From Flavobacterium anhuiense (GTDB taxonomy: Bacteria > Bacteroidota > Bacteroidia > Flavobacteriales > Flavobacteriaceae), in the NCBI RefSeq assembly GCF_900101855.1, contig NZ_FMVC01000001.1, positions 186,001-250,000 on the forward strand: DNA of 64,000 nucleotides, written 5' to 3'. A program made the translations under genes and the position numbers. Below the pieces are notes generated by a model. The model saw nothing but the letters and a program-made list of their open reading frames with translations, searched no databases and was not told the DNA's origin. Shown here piece by piece: positions 31,483-41,066 of this stretch (position 1 is the first letter of the stretch; the number at the start of each line of letters is the position of its first letter).

Positions 31483-34170
31483 CTACAAATTGTATTTCAT
31501 TGAAAATATGATATAACGCGGCTGCACAGTGTATTGTGAAACTCTTGTAGAGAATTGAGAGAAGCTGTCATCATTAAGATATTTTGTGTTCAACAAATTG
31601 GTTGCCGAAACTTTATATTCCCACTTGCTATTCTTTTTTTGATAAATTAAACTGGCGCTTAAAAAATCATACTCATTATCAACAGTTTTATCGCCATTAT
31701 AATAATGGTAGAATTCGTATTCTGAAACAAAAGAGAAACTATCCAAGAAATAATAATCTAATCTTGCAAATGGTTTATCAGTGTAAAAGGTTGAACCACT
31801 ATATTTATTTATCAAAAGATTGTAGCCAAATTCGATATTGGGAAGATTTTTATAATTTGTTGAAGCTCGAACGGTATAGCTTTGGCTGAAACTTTCTGTT
31901 GTTGACAATTGATTGTTCTGAATATTATTGAATTTCGACCAATTAAAACTAGCATTTGCAGAAGCTTTATAATTCTTTAAAAACGAACGCCCGTAATTTC
32001 CCATTCCCGTAAAGGTCTCATCAGCTAAATTGGAGTTGTAAGGAACTGATGATTGGTTAATTCCGTCAAAATCTGCTTTTGTTTTAATCGCATCAACTTT
32101 TCTGGTGTAAGTTGCGTTGGCAAAAATGTTCTCAAAATTGAACATATTATACTTGAAATAACGTAACGAATGCACTTGTGAAGTCGCATTTTCTAAGAAA
32201 CGATTTCCGCGAAACAAACTGTTATAATTAGACAAAACATAACCCGAAGCCAACTGATTGATGTCTGTAAAATCGTTTGTTAGAGAGAAATTATACGTCA
32301 GCGTTTCTGATTTTTTGATTTGGTATAAAGCGAAGAAATCTGGAAGCACTTTCGTGAAATTTTGGGAATAATCGGTTCCTAATTGTCCGTTTGTCATTTG
32401 ATACGTATGAAAGCTTACTCCTGGCGTAAACGTAAACTTTCCTGTGAGGATTTTATAATGAAAACCTAAAAAAGCATCATTAAAACGATAATCTACATCA
32501 TTATTATTTTGAGCATTATTCAAATCGTTTCTCGTTCCATCATCTAACATTTGGAAAATGTGAGAATTAAAGTTCTGATACGAATACGTATTTCCTAAAG
32601 TAATATTGAAATTACTTTTTGGTGTAACCATATAATAATAATCTAGTTTTGCATCTAGTTTATTGGTTTTTACAAATCGGTCTTGATTATAATCATTTCT
32701 GTTTTGTCCCGAAATATATCCTGATAAATCAAAAGGAAGTGTTTGCAAATTAGCATTATAAAAAGGATTTTCGTCCTGATATAAATGCTGCATTTCAAAA
32801 GCAAAGATATTTTTAGCACTTTGCGTATAATACAAACTCAAATTCTGATTAATCGAAGTAGGATCTTGTTTTTTTGTTGTAAAAATATCTTCTGAAGTCG
32901 CAACGTTTTGAACAATCTGCTCTCTAAACAAATCTGAGTATTCTTCTTGTTTAGTAAGCTTGGTTAAAATATCATAATCAAACTGAAATTTGTCGCTTGG
33001 CTTATAAGTTGAGCTTAATTTAAAAAGTCCCAAATTATTTTTCTGATTGGTATTTTCGTTACTTTTCTGCTGATCTCCAGATTCTAAAATTGTTGTTTGC
33101 GATTTAGTTTCTAAGTCGGTTTTTGAAGTTGAAAGAATTCCGAAACCGCTTATATTCCACGATTTTGTAGCTGAATAAGCAAAGTTTGTTGCGCCAAATT
33201 TGGTTTCAATTTCTTTTGCACGATTATTACGCAATAACGAAATTCCTAAATCATTTGAAGAAACATTAAAACTGCTTCCTCCTTTTTTCATCATATTTTT
33301 AAATCCTCCTGTAAACTTAAAATAATCTTGAGCCGTAAGAGGCAATTCACCAATATTATTAAAATTGGTAATTAAATTAATACTGTATTTTGGGCTGTAA
33401 TAGAAAAGTTTTGGATTAATAATATATCGGCTGTCCAATTCTGCAACTCCAATTCCTGCGGTCACATCTCCAAACCAAAAGTTCTTTTTTCCTTCTTTCA
33501 GTTTAATGTTCATCGCCACATTTTCCTGATCATTTTCTAGACCTTTTAATTGGCTTATTTCGTTATAATTTCTTAAAACCTGAACTTTATCAATTGCATC
33601 GGCTGGAATATTTTTGACGCCCAATTTGGTATCTCCGTCAAAAAAATCTTTTCCCTCAACCATCAATTTGCTGACTTTTTTCCCTTCAACTTCAATTTCT
33701 CCATCGGCATTTACCTCAACTCCTGGAAGTTTCTTTAAGACATCTTCAAGCTTTTTTTCTGTTCCAGATTTAAAAGAATCAGCATTATAAACAATTGTGT
33801 CGCCTTTTATAGAAACTGGCATTTCGCGAACAATTTCTACGCCTTCCAATTCTATTCCAGCGCCATCCAAAACAATATTCTGAGTCATGTTTTCAGACTT
33901 AGTCGATACTGCAATTTCTTTAGACTTCATCCCTAAATAACTTATTTTAATAGTATAAGCTGTATTGGGTTTCAAAGTCAATTGAAACTTTCCTTTATCA
34001 TTGGTTATTCCATAGGAATCCATTGCTTTTGTACCATTATTGATAGCCATTATATTGGCCATTTCCAACGGATTTTTCTGCTCATCCTGAATCAAACCGT
34101 CAAAACGGACACTTTGAGAAAAGCATATCGAAGTAAAAAGTAAGGCAAATACAAAGAGTGTCTTATTCAT
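31483..34170 (-). CDS. TonB-linked outer-membrane beta-barrel protein
   Basis: 895 aa. A signal peptide (MNKTLFVFALLFTSICFS) is followed by a carboxypeptidase-regulatory-like beta-sandwich (FDGLIQDEQKNPLEMANIMA), a plug-like region (LKKLPGVEVNADGEIEVEGK, then VLRNYNEISQLKGL) and a long barrel. This fits the outer-membrane beta-barrel family paired with GLPGLI proteins. The gene starts 91 nt after the GLPGLI gene ends, on the same strand, and the pair is a recurring Bacteroidota arrangement. Substrate unknown. The start is the ATG before NKTLFVF, which gives a clean signal peptide. Confidence 0.85.
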   Translation of the reverse strand: MNKTLFVFALLFTSICFSQSVRFDGLIQDEQKNPLEMANIMAINNGTKAMDSYGITNDKGKFQLTLKPNTAYTIKISYLGMKSKEIAVSTKSENMTQNIVLDGAGIELEGVEIVREMPVSIKGDTIVYNADSFKSGTEKKLEDVLKKLPGVEVNADGEIEVEGKKVSKLMVEGKDFFDGDTKLGVKNIPADAIDKVQVLRNYNEISQLKGLENDQENVAMNIKLKEGKKNFWFGDVTAGIGVAELDSRYIINPKLFYYSPKYSINLITNFNNIGELPLTAQDYFKFTGGFKNMMKKGGSSFNVSSNDLGISLLRNNRAKEIETKFGATNFAYSATKSWNISGFGILSTSKTDLETKSQTTILESGDQQKSNENTNQKNNLGLFKLSSTYKPSDKFQFDYDILTKLTKQEEYSDLFREQIVQNVATSEDIFTTKKQDPTSINQNLSLYYTQSAKNIFAFEMQHLYQDENPFYNANLQTLPFDLSGYISGQNRNDYNQDRFVKTNKLDAKLDYYYMVTPKSNFNITLGNTYSYQNFNSHIFQMLDDGTRNDLNNAQNNNDVDYRFNDAFLGFHYKILTGKFTFTPGVSFHTYQMTNGQLGTDYSQNFTKVLPDFFALYQIKKSETLTYNFSLTNDFTDINQLASGYVLSNYNSLFRGNRFLENATSQVHSLRYFKYNMFNFENIFANATYTRKVDAIKTKADFDGINQSSVPYNSNLADETFTGMGNYGRSFLKNYKASANASFNWSKFNNIQNNQLSTTESFSQSYTVRASTNYKNLPNIEFGYNLLINKYSGSTFYTDKPFARLDYYFLDSFSFVSEYEFYHYYNGDKTVDNEYDFLSASLIYQKKNSKWEYKVSATNLLNTKYLNDDSFSQFSTRVSQYTVQPRYIIFSMKYNL

Positions 34171-34261
34171 TATAAGAATATTGAAAGTTTGGACCCGAGC
34201 GATAGCGAACAGGCGAAGCAATTTGGATTTTGGATTTTGAAAAATTGGAATTTTAAAGGTA

Positions 34262-35149
34262 TTATCTTCCCATAGGAGGAGGTCCGCCAGCACGGCCGCG
34301 GTTCATCTCTCTAAATTCTTCCATTTTTTTAATTACTGTTTCGTCATATTCTTTCTGAGAAACTACTTTTCCTTTTTTAGAAGGTTTTATTTCCACTTTA
34401 TCTTTAGCATTCAAAACAATTTTTGAACATAAAATAGTCGTTGTTCCATCATTGATTTCTAAAATTAATCCTGGAAGTCCCCAATAATTTTCTGGCCCTT
34501 GATTGATCGGAATTTCTGGCGTATACCAGGCTGTCACGACAATTTCTTTTGGCATTTCGAAATTATCTGCAAAATTCGTTTTGGTATCTCCAGAAGTCTT
34601 TTTCTCTTCATCCTTTTTGTCATCATTTTTTTTAGGTCTGAAGTTTCTAAAATCGGTTTTACTTGCCTGTTTTACAGCTGTCGCTTTGAAGCAATTGTAA
34701 CCGCCAATTTGCTTGGTTTCTTGTTCTAATTTCCATTCTAATTTTGGAAGAGAATCTACAACAAGAAATTCCTTGCCCATAAATTCTTTATCGACCGTAT
34801 ATGTTTTTGCTTTCACATCTTTATAGAAAGTACCTCCACCGCCAGTAAGCGAACCAAACATAACTCGAAAACCTCCTTGCTGTTGGCCAGGCGCTTCTAA
34901 TTTTTCTTCTTCTTTATAAATTGATGCTGCTTTATCGAAATTTAAAATGAATGTTTTTTCGAGCATTTTTTTCATACGCTCTTCCATATTTTTCTGCATT
35001 TCTGGCGTAATATCTCTATTACCGCGCATCCCCTCAAACTTTGGCGCTTGTGTTTTTGACTCGTAAACAGCCATTCCCTGGAAATCTTTTTGCGCCTGAA
35101 TTTGGGTAGAAACAAGCATCAAAGTCATATAAAAAAATATCTTTTTCAT
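34262..35149 (-). CDS. GLPGLI family protein
   Basis: 295 aa. Signal peptide MKKIFFYMTLMLVSTQIQAQ; the family hallmark YWGLPGLILEIND is near residue 235, preceded by ITAWYTPEIPINQGP-type sequence. The C-terminus is Arg/Gly/Pro-rich (NRGRAGGPPPMGR). GLPGLI proteins are periplasmic Bacteroidota proteins of unknown function usually paired with a TonB-linked barrel, as here. The start is chosen at the signal peptide; upstream in-frame codons would bury it. Confidence 0.88.
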   Translation of the reverse strand: MKKIFFYMTLMLVSTQIQAQKDFQGMAVYESKTQAPKFEGMRGNRDITPEMQKNMEERMKKMLEKTFILNFDKAASIYKEEEKLEAPGQQQGGFRVMFGSLTGGGGTFYKDVKAKTYTVDKEFMGKEFLVVDSLPKLEWKLEQETKQIGGYNCFKATAVKQASKTDFRNFRPKKNDDKKDEEKKTSGDTKTNFADNFEMPKEIVVTAWYTPEIPINQGPENYWGLPGLILEINDGTTTILCSKIVLNAKDKVEIKPSKKGKVVSQKEYDETVIKKMEEFREMNRGRAGGPPPMGR

Positions 35150-35361
35150 TTCATTTTCTTTAAGTGAGTAAATCCGACAAAACTTACATTCAAATGTATT
35201 ATTTATTTTAAAATTCAAAAAACTAAATATATAAACGGTATTAAGACATAGACAGAACCGCTTATTTTTTAGACTATTAGATTTCAAAAAGGTTTAAGGC
35301 ATAAAATTAAAATTTATAAGAAGAGTTTTTGTAATTTGGTACTCTTGTAAAATAATTTCTC

Positions 35362-36177
35362 ATGCTTAAAATAGTGCAAAAAATTTTATTTGCTGTATTT
35401 CTTTTCTGCACTTTTCAGGCGCTTTCTGCTCAGGAATGGAGTATAAATCCAACCTTGATTTCGCAGTATAAAAATACCTCAGATACTTTTTTAGGATACG
35501 ATGCGTTTGGTTATTCATACCAGATAAAGAATAATGTTTTTAGCAAGATTAAAGGAAAAGAAATCTTTGAATATAAGAATGTTTCCTTGGGAAAAATCAC
35601 AAAAGTCGATCTTCAGAATCCGCTAAAGATTGTTTTGTTTTATGAAGATTTCAATAGCGTTGTTTTATTGGACAATCAATTAAATAAAATGACCGAAATT
35701 AATTTTTCGCAGAATGCCACTCCAATTGTGGTGAGTGCCATTGGAATGTCCACACAAAATCAGCTATGGATTTACAATACTTTAAACCAGCAAATTGGTC
35801 TTTTCGATTATTTAAAAAATGAGTACAAAACAGTTTCAATTCCACTTACAGAACCAATACAATATTATCAAACTGATTTTAATACTTTCTATTGGATTGA
35901 CAAGAAAAACAATTTTTACGCTTGCGACATTTTCGGAAAGATAACATCATTGGGAAAGATTGCTGATTTTGATAGAATCGCAATAGTTAATACTTCACAA
36001 TATCTTTTTAGCAAGGATAATTTATTGTATTTTAAAGGGTTCAACAAATTAAATCCTGAAGTACTTTCTGAGATTAAAATTTTAGAAAAAACCTTTGACA
36101 ATTTTTATTACAAAGACCAAATTTTATCTATTTTTACAGCTACAGATATATCAAATTATAAAATCGTAACACCGTAA
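35362..36177 (+). CDS. Hypothetical exported protein, probable beta-propeller
   Basis: 271 aa with signal peptide (MLKIVQKILFAVFLFCTFQALSA). The remainder consists of repeated beta-strand blocks of the type QLWIYNTLNQQIGLFDYL, suggesting a propeller-like fold. Its stop overlaps the next gene's start in TAATG, so it is coupled to the deoxynucleoside kinase gene. I do not recognise a function. Confidence 0.7.
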   Translation: MLKIVQKILFAVFLFCTFQALSAQEWSINPTLISQYKNTSDTFLGYDAFGYSYQIKNNVFSKIKGKEIFEYKNVSLGKITKVDLQNPLKIVLFYEDFNSVVLLDNQLNKMTEINFSQNATPIVVSAIGMSTQNQLWIYNTLNQQIGLFDYLKNEYKTVSIPLTEPIQYYQTDFNTFYWIDKKNNFYACDIFGKITSLGKIADFDRIAIVNTSQYLFSKDNLLYFKGFNKLNPEVLSEIKILEKTFDNFYYKDQILSIFTATDISNYKIVTP

Positions 36178-36791
36178 TGCACATAGCAATAGCAGGAAAC
36201 ATAGGCGCAGGAAAAACAACTTTGACCAAATTATTGGCAAAACATTTCAAATGGGAACCTCATTATGAAGATGTAGTTGATAATCCGTATTTGGATGATT
36301 TCTACCATCAGATGGAGCGCTGGTCGTTTAACCTTCAGATTTATTTCCTAAACAGCCGTTTCCGTCAAGTGCAGCAAATTCGCGAAAGCGGAAAAAAAAT
36401 CATTCAAGACAGAACGATTTATGAAGATGCGCATATTTTCGCACCCAACTTATATGCAATGGGATTAATGACAAGCCGTGATTTTGAAAATTATACGTCT
36501 TTGTTCGAATTGATGGAATCGCTGGTTAAAGCTCCAGATTTATTGATTTATTTAAGAAGTTCTATTCCGAATTTAGTTGGACAGATTCACAAACGAGGGC
36601 GCGAATACGAAAACTCTATTTCTATCGATTATTTAAGCCGTTTGAATGAAAGATATGAAGCTTGGATTCAGACTTATACTAAAGGAAAACTTTTAATTAT
36701 TGATGTGGACAATATCAATTTTGTTGACAATCCCGAAGATCTAGGAGATATCATTAGTAGAATTGATGCTGAATTGAACGGATTGTTTTAA
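36177..36791 (+). CDS. Deoxynucleoside kinase
   Basis: 204 aa. The P-loop GNIGAGKT is at residues 7-14, followed by the family motifs EPHYEDVVDNPYLDDFY, QDRTIYEDAHIF (DRS/DRT motif) and a lid Arg stretch HKRGREYENSI. It phosphorylates deoxynucleosides for nucleotide salvage; the exact base is not clear from sequence. It is translationally coupled to the upstream hypothetical gene. Confidence 0.9.
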   Translation: MHIAIAGNIGAGKTTLTKLLAKHFKWEPHYEDVVDNPYLDDFYHQMERWSFNLQIYFLNSRFRQVQQIRESGKKIIQDRTIYEDAHIFAPNLYAMGLMTSRDFENYTSLFELMESLVKAPDLLIYLRSSIPNLVGQIHKRGREYENSISIDYLSRLNERYEAWIQTYTKGKLLIIDVDNINFVDNPEDLGDIISRIDAELNGLF

Positions 36792-36823
36792 AAAACGAAT
36801 TTACAAATTTATACGAAATAAAA

Positions 36824-36850
36824 AAGCCTCTAAATGAATTTTAGAGACTT
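36824..36850 (+). terminator. Terminator after the deoxynucleoside kinase gene
   Basis: Imperfect hairpin aagcctctaaa / tttagagactt followed by a T-rich stretch (ttgctttt), 33 nt after the stop codon. Confidence 0.6.
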
Positions 36851-36863
36851 TTGCTTTTATTAT

Positions 36864-36965
36864 CCTAACACAGGTTTCCAAAACCTGTTAGGCGTTTTTT
36901 TACTTTAGAGTATTTTTACTTTCAATTTCAACTAAATACCTCACAGGTTTTGGAAACCTGTTAGG
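36864..36965. repeat. Two copies of the CCTAACAGG palindrome
   Basis: cctaacacaggtttccaaaa ending cctgttagg (36864-36892) and cctcacaggttttggaaacc ending tgttagg (36939-36965) lie between the convergent kinase and hppA genes. Each can fold into a hairpin. They belong to the same family as 1885-1912. Confidence 0.7.
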
Positions 36966-36976
36966 ATAGATCCTAC

Positions 36977-39496
36977 TTATTTCGCAGCTTCTACTTTTGC
37001 TAAAACTTCTTCCTCAGTACCTTCAAAAACTTCAGTTGTAGTTTTTCCGTCCACTGTTTTGGTAACAGTTCCAGTAGTTTTTCCATTGATATTTTTAACC
37101 TCAACACGAACTGATTGACTTTCTGAATGAGAGTATTTTCCGTTTGCATCAAAATGAGCTAAACATTTAGCTGTTTCTTCTTCAGAACAACCTTTTTCTT
37201 TACACATTTTAATACATTCTTCTTTTGTCATTCCAGACATATCGCCGCATTTAGACATTCCTGCATGCATTTCAGTTTTAGCACAGCAAGACGCTTTTCC
37301 AGCAATATCTGACGGAGCATGGCCTTCACCCAAAATTGGGGCAATTACCAATCCAATCAAACAAGTTAATTTGATTAAAATATTCATTGATGGCCCAGAA
37401 GTATCCTTAAACGGATCTCCAACTGTATCTCCAGTTACCGCGGCTTTATGTGCATCAGAACCTTTATAAGTCATTTCGCCATTAATCATAACTCCTGCCT
37501 CAAAAGATTTTTTAGCATTATCCCAAGCGCCACCGGCATTGTTTTGGAAAACAGCCCAAAGTACTCCAGAAACGGTAACTCCAGCCATATATCCTCCTAA
37601 CATTTCAGCAATTAATTGATTGTTATCTGAATAAACTAATTTTCCAATTAGAACAATTGCAATCGGAAAACCAATCGTTAAAACTCCTGGAAGCATCATC
37701 TCACGTAAAGCGGCTTTTGTAGAAATTTCAACACATTTTCCATATTCTGGCTTTCCTGTCCCTTCCATAATTCCAGCAATTTCTTTAAACTGGCGACGAA
37801 CTTCGTACACCATATCCATTGCTGCTTTTCCAACAGAATTCATTGCTAAAGCTGAGAAAACTACCGGAATCATTCCACCGACAAATAACATCGCTAAAAC
37901 CGGTGCTTTAAATATATTAATTCCGTCGATTCCTGTGAAGGTTACATAAGCTGCAAATAAGGCCAATGAAGTTAAAGCTGCGGAAGCAATAGCAAATCCT
38001 TTTCCTGTTGCTGCTGTTGTATTTCCAACTGAATCTAAAATATCGGTTCTAGTACGAACTTCTTTTGGCAATTCGCTCATTTCAGCGATTCCTCCAGCAT
38101 TATCAGAAATTGGTCCGAAAGCATCGATTGCCAATTGCATAGCCGTTGTAGCCATCATTGCTGAAGCAGCTAAGGCAACTCCATAAAATCCTGCTAGAAC
38201 ATACGAAATCCAAATTGCGATGGCAAATAACAATACGGTTGGAAAAGTAGAAATCATTCCGGTTGCCAAACCTGCAATTACGTTTGTCCCTGCACCTGTA
38301 GATGATTTTTGAACTATAGCCAATACTGGTTTTGTTCCTAATCCTGTATAATATTCTGTTACTGATGAAATAGCTCCGCCAACTACTAATCCGACTAAAG
38401 TGGCGTAGAAAACACGCATTGACGAAATAGCTTTAGAACCTTCTCCAAAGAAAGTCATTTGCATAGTTTCTGGCAACATGTGCTGTACCAAAAAGAAGCA
38501 AGCTACAGCTGTTAAAACAATAGAAACCCAGTTTCCTATATTTAATGCTTTCTGCACTTGTGCTTCTTTAGCATTGTCATCTGATATTTTTACTAATGTT
38601 GTTCCGATAATCGAAAATAAAATTCCGAAACCGGCAATTGCCATTGGAAGCAAAATTGGTCCAATTCCGCCGAAAGCATCATTAATACTTCCGCCCATAT
38701 CTTTTATCACATAGTTTCCTAGAACCATTGCCGCTAGAACAGTGGCAACATAAGATCCAAATAAATCGGCTCCCATACCTGCAACGTCACCTACGTTATC
38801 TCCCACATTATCTGCAATTGTTGCTGGGTTACGAGGATCATCTTCCGGAATTCCCGCTTCAACTTTACCCACTAAATCGGCTCCAACATCGGCTGCTTTT
38901 GTGTAGATTCCACCACCGACTCTAGCAAATAAAGCAATAGATTCAGCTCCAAGTGAAAATCCTGCAAGAGTTTCTAGAACAACCGTCATAGTATCGGTGT
39001 CTTTCCAAACTCCTCCAGAAAACAAATGAAAGAAAATGATAAAAAAGGATGTTAAACCTAAAACAGCTAAACCCGCTACACCTAACCCCATTACAGTTCC
39101 CCCGCCAAAAGAAACTTTTAATGCTTGCGGAAGGCTCGTACGAGCTGCCTGAGTAGTTCTAACGTTTGTTTTGGTTGCTATTTTCATTCCCATATTTCCT
39201 GCTAAAGCAGAGAAAAATGCACCAAAAATAAATGCTATTACGATTAACAAATGTGTTTTTACTCCCGGAATAAAAGTAATTCCTGCCAAAGCTAAACTGG
39301 CAATGATTACAAAGATGCTTAATAGTTTGTATTCGGCTTTTAGGAAGGCTAAGGCTCCTTCGTAGATGTAATCTGAAATCTCTTTCATCTTACCGTCTCC
39401 AGCGTCTTGTTTTAAAACCCAAGTCCTTTTTATTCCCATGAAAAGTAATCCTAAAACTGCCATTATAATTGGCAGGTAAATCATAAATGCATTCAT
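36977..39496 (-). CDS. hppA: Membrane-bound proton/sodium-pumping pyrophosphatase with Cys-rich tail
   Basis: 839 aa, about 16 membrane helices. The catalytic motif [17 protein letters not shown] and [11 protein letters not shown] are present. [10 protein letters not shown] has Ala where K+-independent enzymes have Lys, so the enzyme should need K+. It couples PPi hydrolysis to cation export; the ion is not certain from sequence. After about residue 740, where the family normally ends, a roughly 100-aa soluble extension follows, with seven Cys within about 45 residues ([15 protein letters not shown], then [12 protein letters not shown] and AKC) and a Thr/Glu-rich end. A soluble PPase gene lies just upstream. 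Confidence 0.93.
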   Translation of the reverse strand: MNAFMIYLPIIMAVLGLLFMGIKRTWVLKQDAGDGKMKEISDYIYEGALAFLKAEYKLLSIFVIIASLALAGITFIPGVKTHLLIVIAFIFGAFFSALAGNMGMKIATKTNVRTTQAARTSLPQALKVSFGGGTVMGLGVAGLAVLGLTSFFIIFFHLFSGGVWKDTDTMTVVLETLAGFSLGAESIALFARVGGGIYTKAADVGADLVGKVEAGIPEDDPRNPATIADNVGDNVGDVAGMGADLFGSYVATVLAAMVLGNYVIKDMGGSINDAFGGIGPILLPMAIAGFGILFSIIGTTLVKISDDNAKEAQVQKALNIGNWVSIVLTAVACFFLVQHMLPETMQMTFFGEGSKAISSMRVFYATLVGLVVGGAISSVTEYYTGLGTKPVLAIVQKSSTGAGTNVIAGLATGMISTFPTVLLFAIAIWISYVLAGFYGVALAASAMMATTAMQLAIDAFGPISDNAGGIAEMSELPKEVRTRTDILDSVGNTTAATGKGFAIASAALTSLALFAAYVTFTGIDGINIFKAPVLAMLFVGGMIPVVFSALAMNSVGKAAMDMVYEVRRQFKEIAGIMEGTGKPEYGKCVEISTKAALREMMLPGVLTIGFPIAIVLIGKLVYSDNNQLIAEMLGGYMAGVTVSGVLWAVFQNNAGGAWDNAKKSFEAGVMINGEMTYKGSDAHKAAVTGDTVGDPFKDTSGPSMNILIKLTCLIGLVIAPILGEGHAPSDIAGKASCCAKTEMHAGMSKCGDMSGMTKEECIKMCKEKGCSEEETAKCLAHFDANGKYSHSESQSVRVEVKNINGKTTGTVTKTVDGKTTTEVFEGTEEEVLAKVEAAK

Positions 39497-39550
39497 AATA
39501 TTTTATTGGTTTTGGTTAATAGTCAACAATCTAACTGAACGAATTTAAAC

Positions 39551-39587
39551 AAAAAAGCAATACTCCTGACGGCAGTATTGCTTTTTT
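39551..39587 (-). terminator. Terminator between ppa and hppA
   Basis: 14-bp perfect stem aaaaaagcaatact / agtattgctttttt with a 9-nt loop, 22 nt after the ppa stop. It separates the two pyrophosphatase genes transcriptionally. Confidence 0.85.
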
Positions 39588-39608
39588 TATAATAGAATAA
39601 GGTTAAAA

Positions 39609-40139
39609 TTATTTAATGCTAAATAATCCAGCCGGTTTATTTTCAATGTCATCAAAACGTTTTGTGCACTCTGCGATGATGTCGTAAGCTTCTTTTACGT
39701 CTCCCCATCCTTCAACATCTACTTTTTTGTTTTCAAGATCTTTGTAAACTTGGAAAAAGTGCTCGATTTCTTTTAATAAGTGTGGATTAATATCAGAAAG
39801 ATCGTTTAATGAATTCCAGATTGGATCTGAAACTGGTACACAAATAATTTTTTCGTCTGGTCCTTTGTCATCTGCCATGTGGAAAACACCAATTGGTTTA
39901 ACCTCCATTACACATCCAGGGAAAGTTGGTTCGTTTACCAAAACTAATACATCAAGAGGATCACCATCTAAAGCTAAAGTTTCTGGAATAAATCCGTAAT
40001 CTGCTGGGTACATCATAGAAGAGAATAACATTCTGTCGAAACGCATTCTTTTAATTTCAAAATCGTACTCGTATTTATTTCTGCTTCCTCTTGGTATTTC
40101 GATCAATACATCGAAAGTCGTTAATTTGTCTGCGGTCAT
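39609..40139 (-). CDS. ppa: Soluble inorganic pyrophosphatase (family I)
   Basis: 176 aa, the size of bacterial family I PPases. Signature motifs are VLIEIPRGSRNKYEYD, YPADYGFIPETLALDGDPLD (metal-binding Asp residues) and WGDVKEAYDII. It hydrolyses pyrophosphate in the cytoplasm to drive biosynthesis. It has its own promoter and terminator and is followed by the gene for a membrane pyrophosphatase acting on the same substrate. Confidence 0.96.
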   Translation of the reverse strand: MTADKLTTFDVLIEIPRGSRNKYEYDFEIKRMRFDRMLFSSMMYPADYGFIPETLALDGDPLDVLVLVNEPTFPGCVMEVKPIGVFHMADDKGPDEKIICVPVSDPIWNSLNDLSDINPHLLKEIEHFFQVYKDLENKKVDVEGWGDVKEAYDIIAECTKRFDDIENKPAGLFSIK

Positions 40140-40172
40140 TTTTGTTTTTTATTGTTTCTATAATTTCGGTTG

Positions 40173-40202
40173 CAAAAATAACTAAAGAATCTAGTTTTAC
40201 AA
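40173..40202 (-). promoter_or_regulatory. ppa promoter
   Basis: Minus-strand TTG (40200-40202), a 19-nt spacer and TATTTTTG (40173-40180), 34 nt before the start codon. Confidence 0.65.
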
Positions 40203-40250
40203 TAAAAAACAAGGTTAAATTATCTTCATTAGAGTTTAAAAAACAAGCAT

Positions 40251-40850
40251 TTAATAGCTAATTGTTCTATTTCTTTTTTTTAAGTAATAATGCCAGAGCA
40301 AATAGGTTGCATAAGAACGAAACGGGCTCCATTGTTCTGCATGAATTTCCATTTCTTGTTTGTCATGGATATTTAATAATTCTTTAATTGTATTTATGAC
40401 AGCTATATCGCCTAATGGAATTAAATCGGGTTCTTCAAGACAGAACATTAAATAAATATCTATTGTCCAGTTTCCGATTCCTTTTAATTTAATAAGCTCT
40501 TCGCGAACTTGTTTTGCAGATTTTGAAGCTAAACTTTCAATATCCAATTCTTTACTTAAAACTGCTTCTGCTAAAATCTTAATGTACTTTGTTTTCTGAC
40601 GGCTTACTCCAAGGCTTCTAAATTCTTCGTCAGAAAGAAGAACCATATTTTCAGGATTACAAGTTGTAAAAGCTTTAATTTTTAAGAACGTGGCTTTCGC
40701 CGAATCTATAGAAACCTGCTGCTCGAGAATTAATAAAACCAAAGTTTCAAATCCAGGCGGGCGTCTCGGAATTGGCGGTAATCCATATTTTTCAATAATT
40801 TGTAGAAATATTGGATTTTTATTGGTTAGAAAGTCAATGGCTTCTTGCAT
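40251..40850 (-). CDS. DNA-3-methyladenine glycosylase (AlkA type)
   Basis: 199 aa HhH-GPD protein. The helix-hairpin-helix is LIKLKGIGNWTIDIYLMF and the catalytic Asp lies in PLGDIAVINTIKEL. Residues around VLLILEQQVSIDSAKATFLK match the AlkA family; there is no Fe-S cluster loop, so it is not EndoIII-like. It removes alkylated bases to start base-excision repair. The start is the ATG before QEAIDFLTNK; an extended frame to 40910 lacks homology. Confidence 0.85.
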   Translation of the reverse strand: MQEAIDFLTNKNPIFLQIIEKYGLPPIPRRPPGFETLVLLILEQQVSIDSAKATFLKIKAFTTCNPENMVLLSDEEFRSLGVSRQKTKYIKILAEAVLSKELDIESLASKSAKQVREELIKLKGIGNWTIDIYLMFCLEEPDLIPLGDIAVINTIKELLNIHDKQEMEIHAEQWSPFRSYATYLLWHYYLKKRNRTISY

Positions 40851-40931
40851 GATGATTCTTTTATGTCTAATCTCAAAAATAAGTAAAAAATAATCTCGCG
40901 AAAACGCCAAGTTGCTGAGTTTTCTTTCTCT

Positions 40932-41065
40932 CGCAGATTTTGCAGATTAAGCGGATAAAAAATCTGCTCGATCTGCAAAATCTGCGTGAAACAAAAAAGT
41001 CGCAAAGATTTTAAACCTCTGCGACTCTGTAACTCTGTAACTTTGAACCTTTGTAACTTTTTAAA
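40932..41065. repeat. CGCAGATTTTGCAGAT inverted repeat plus TCTGTAACTTTG words
   Basis: A 16-bp perfect inverted repeat cgcagattttgcagat (40932-40947) and atctgcaaaatctgcg (40971-40986) is followed by word repeats (ctctgtaactctgtaact, ttgaacctttgtaacttt). Both types are common between Flavobacterium genes. It lies downstream of the DUF5686 gene and could end its transcript. Confidence 0.75.
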
Positions 41066-41066
41066 A

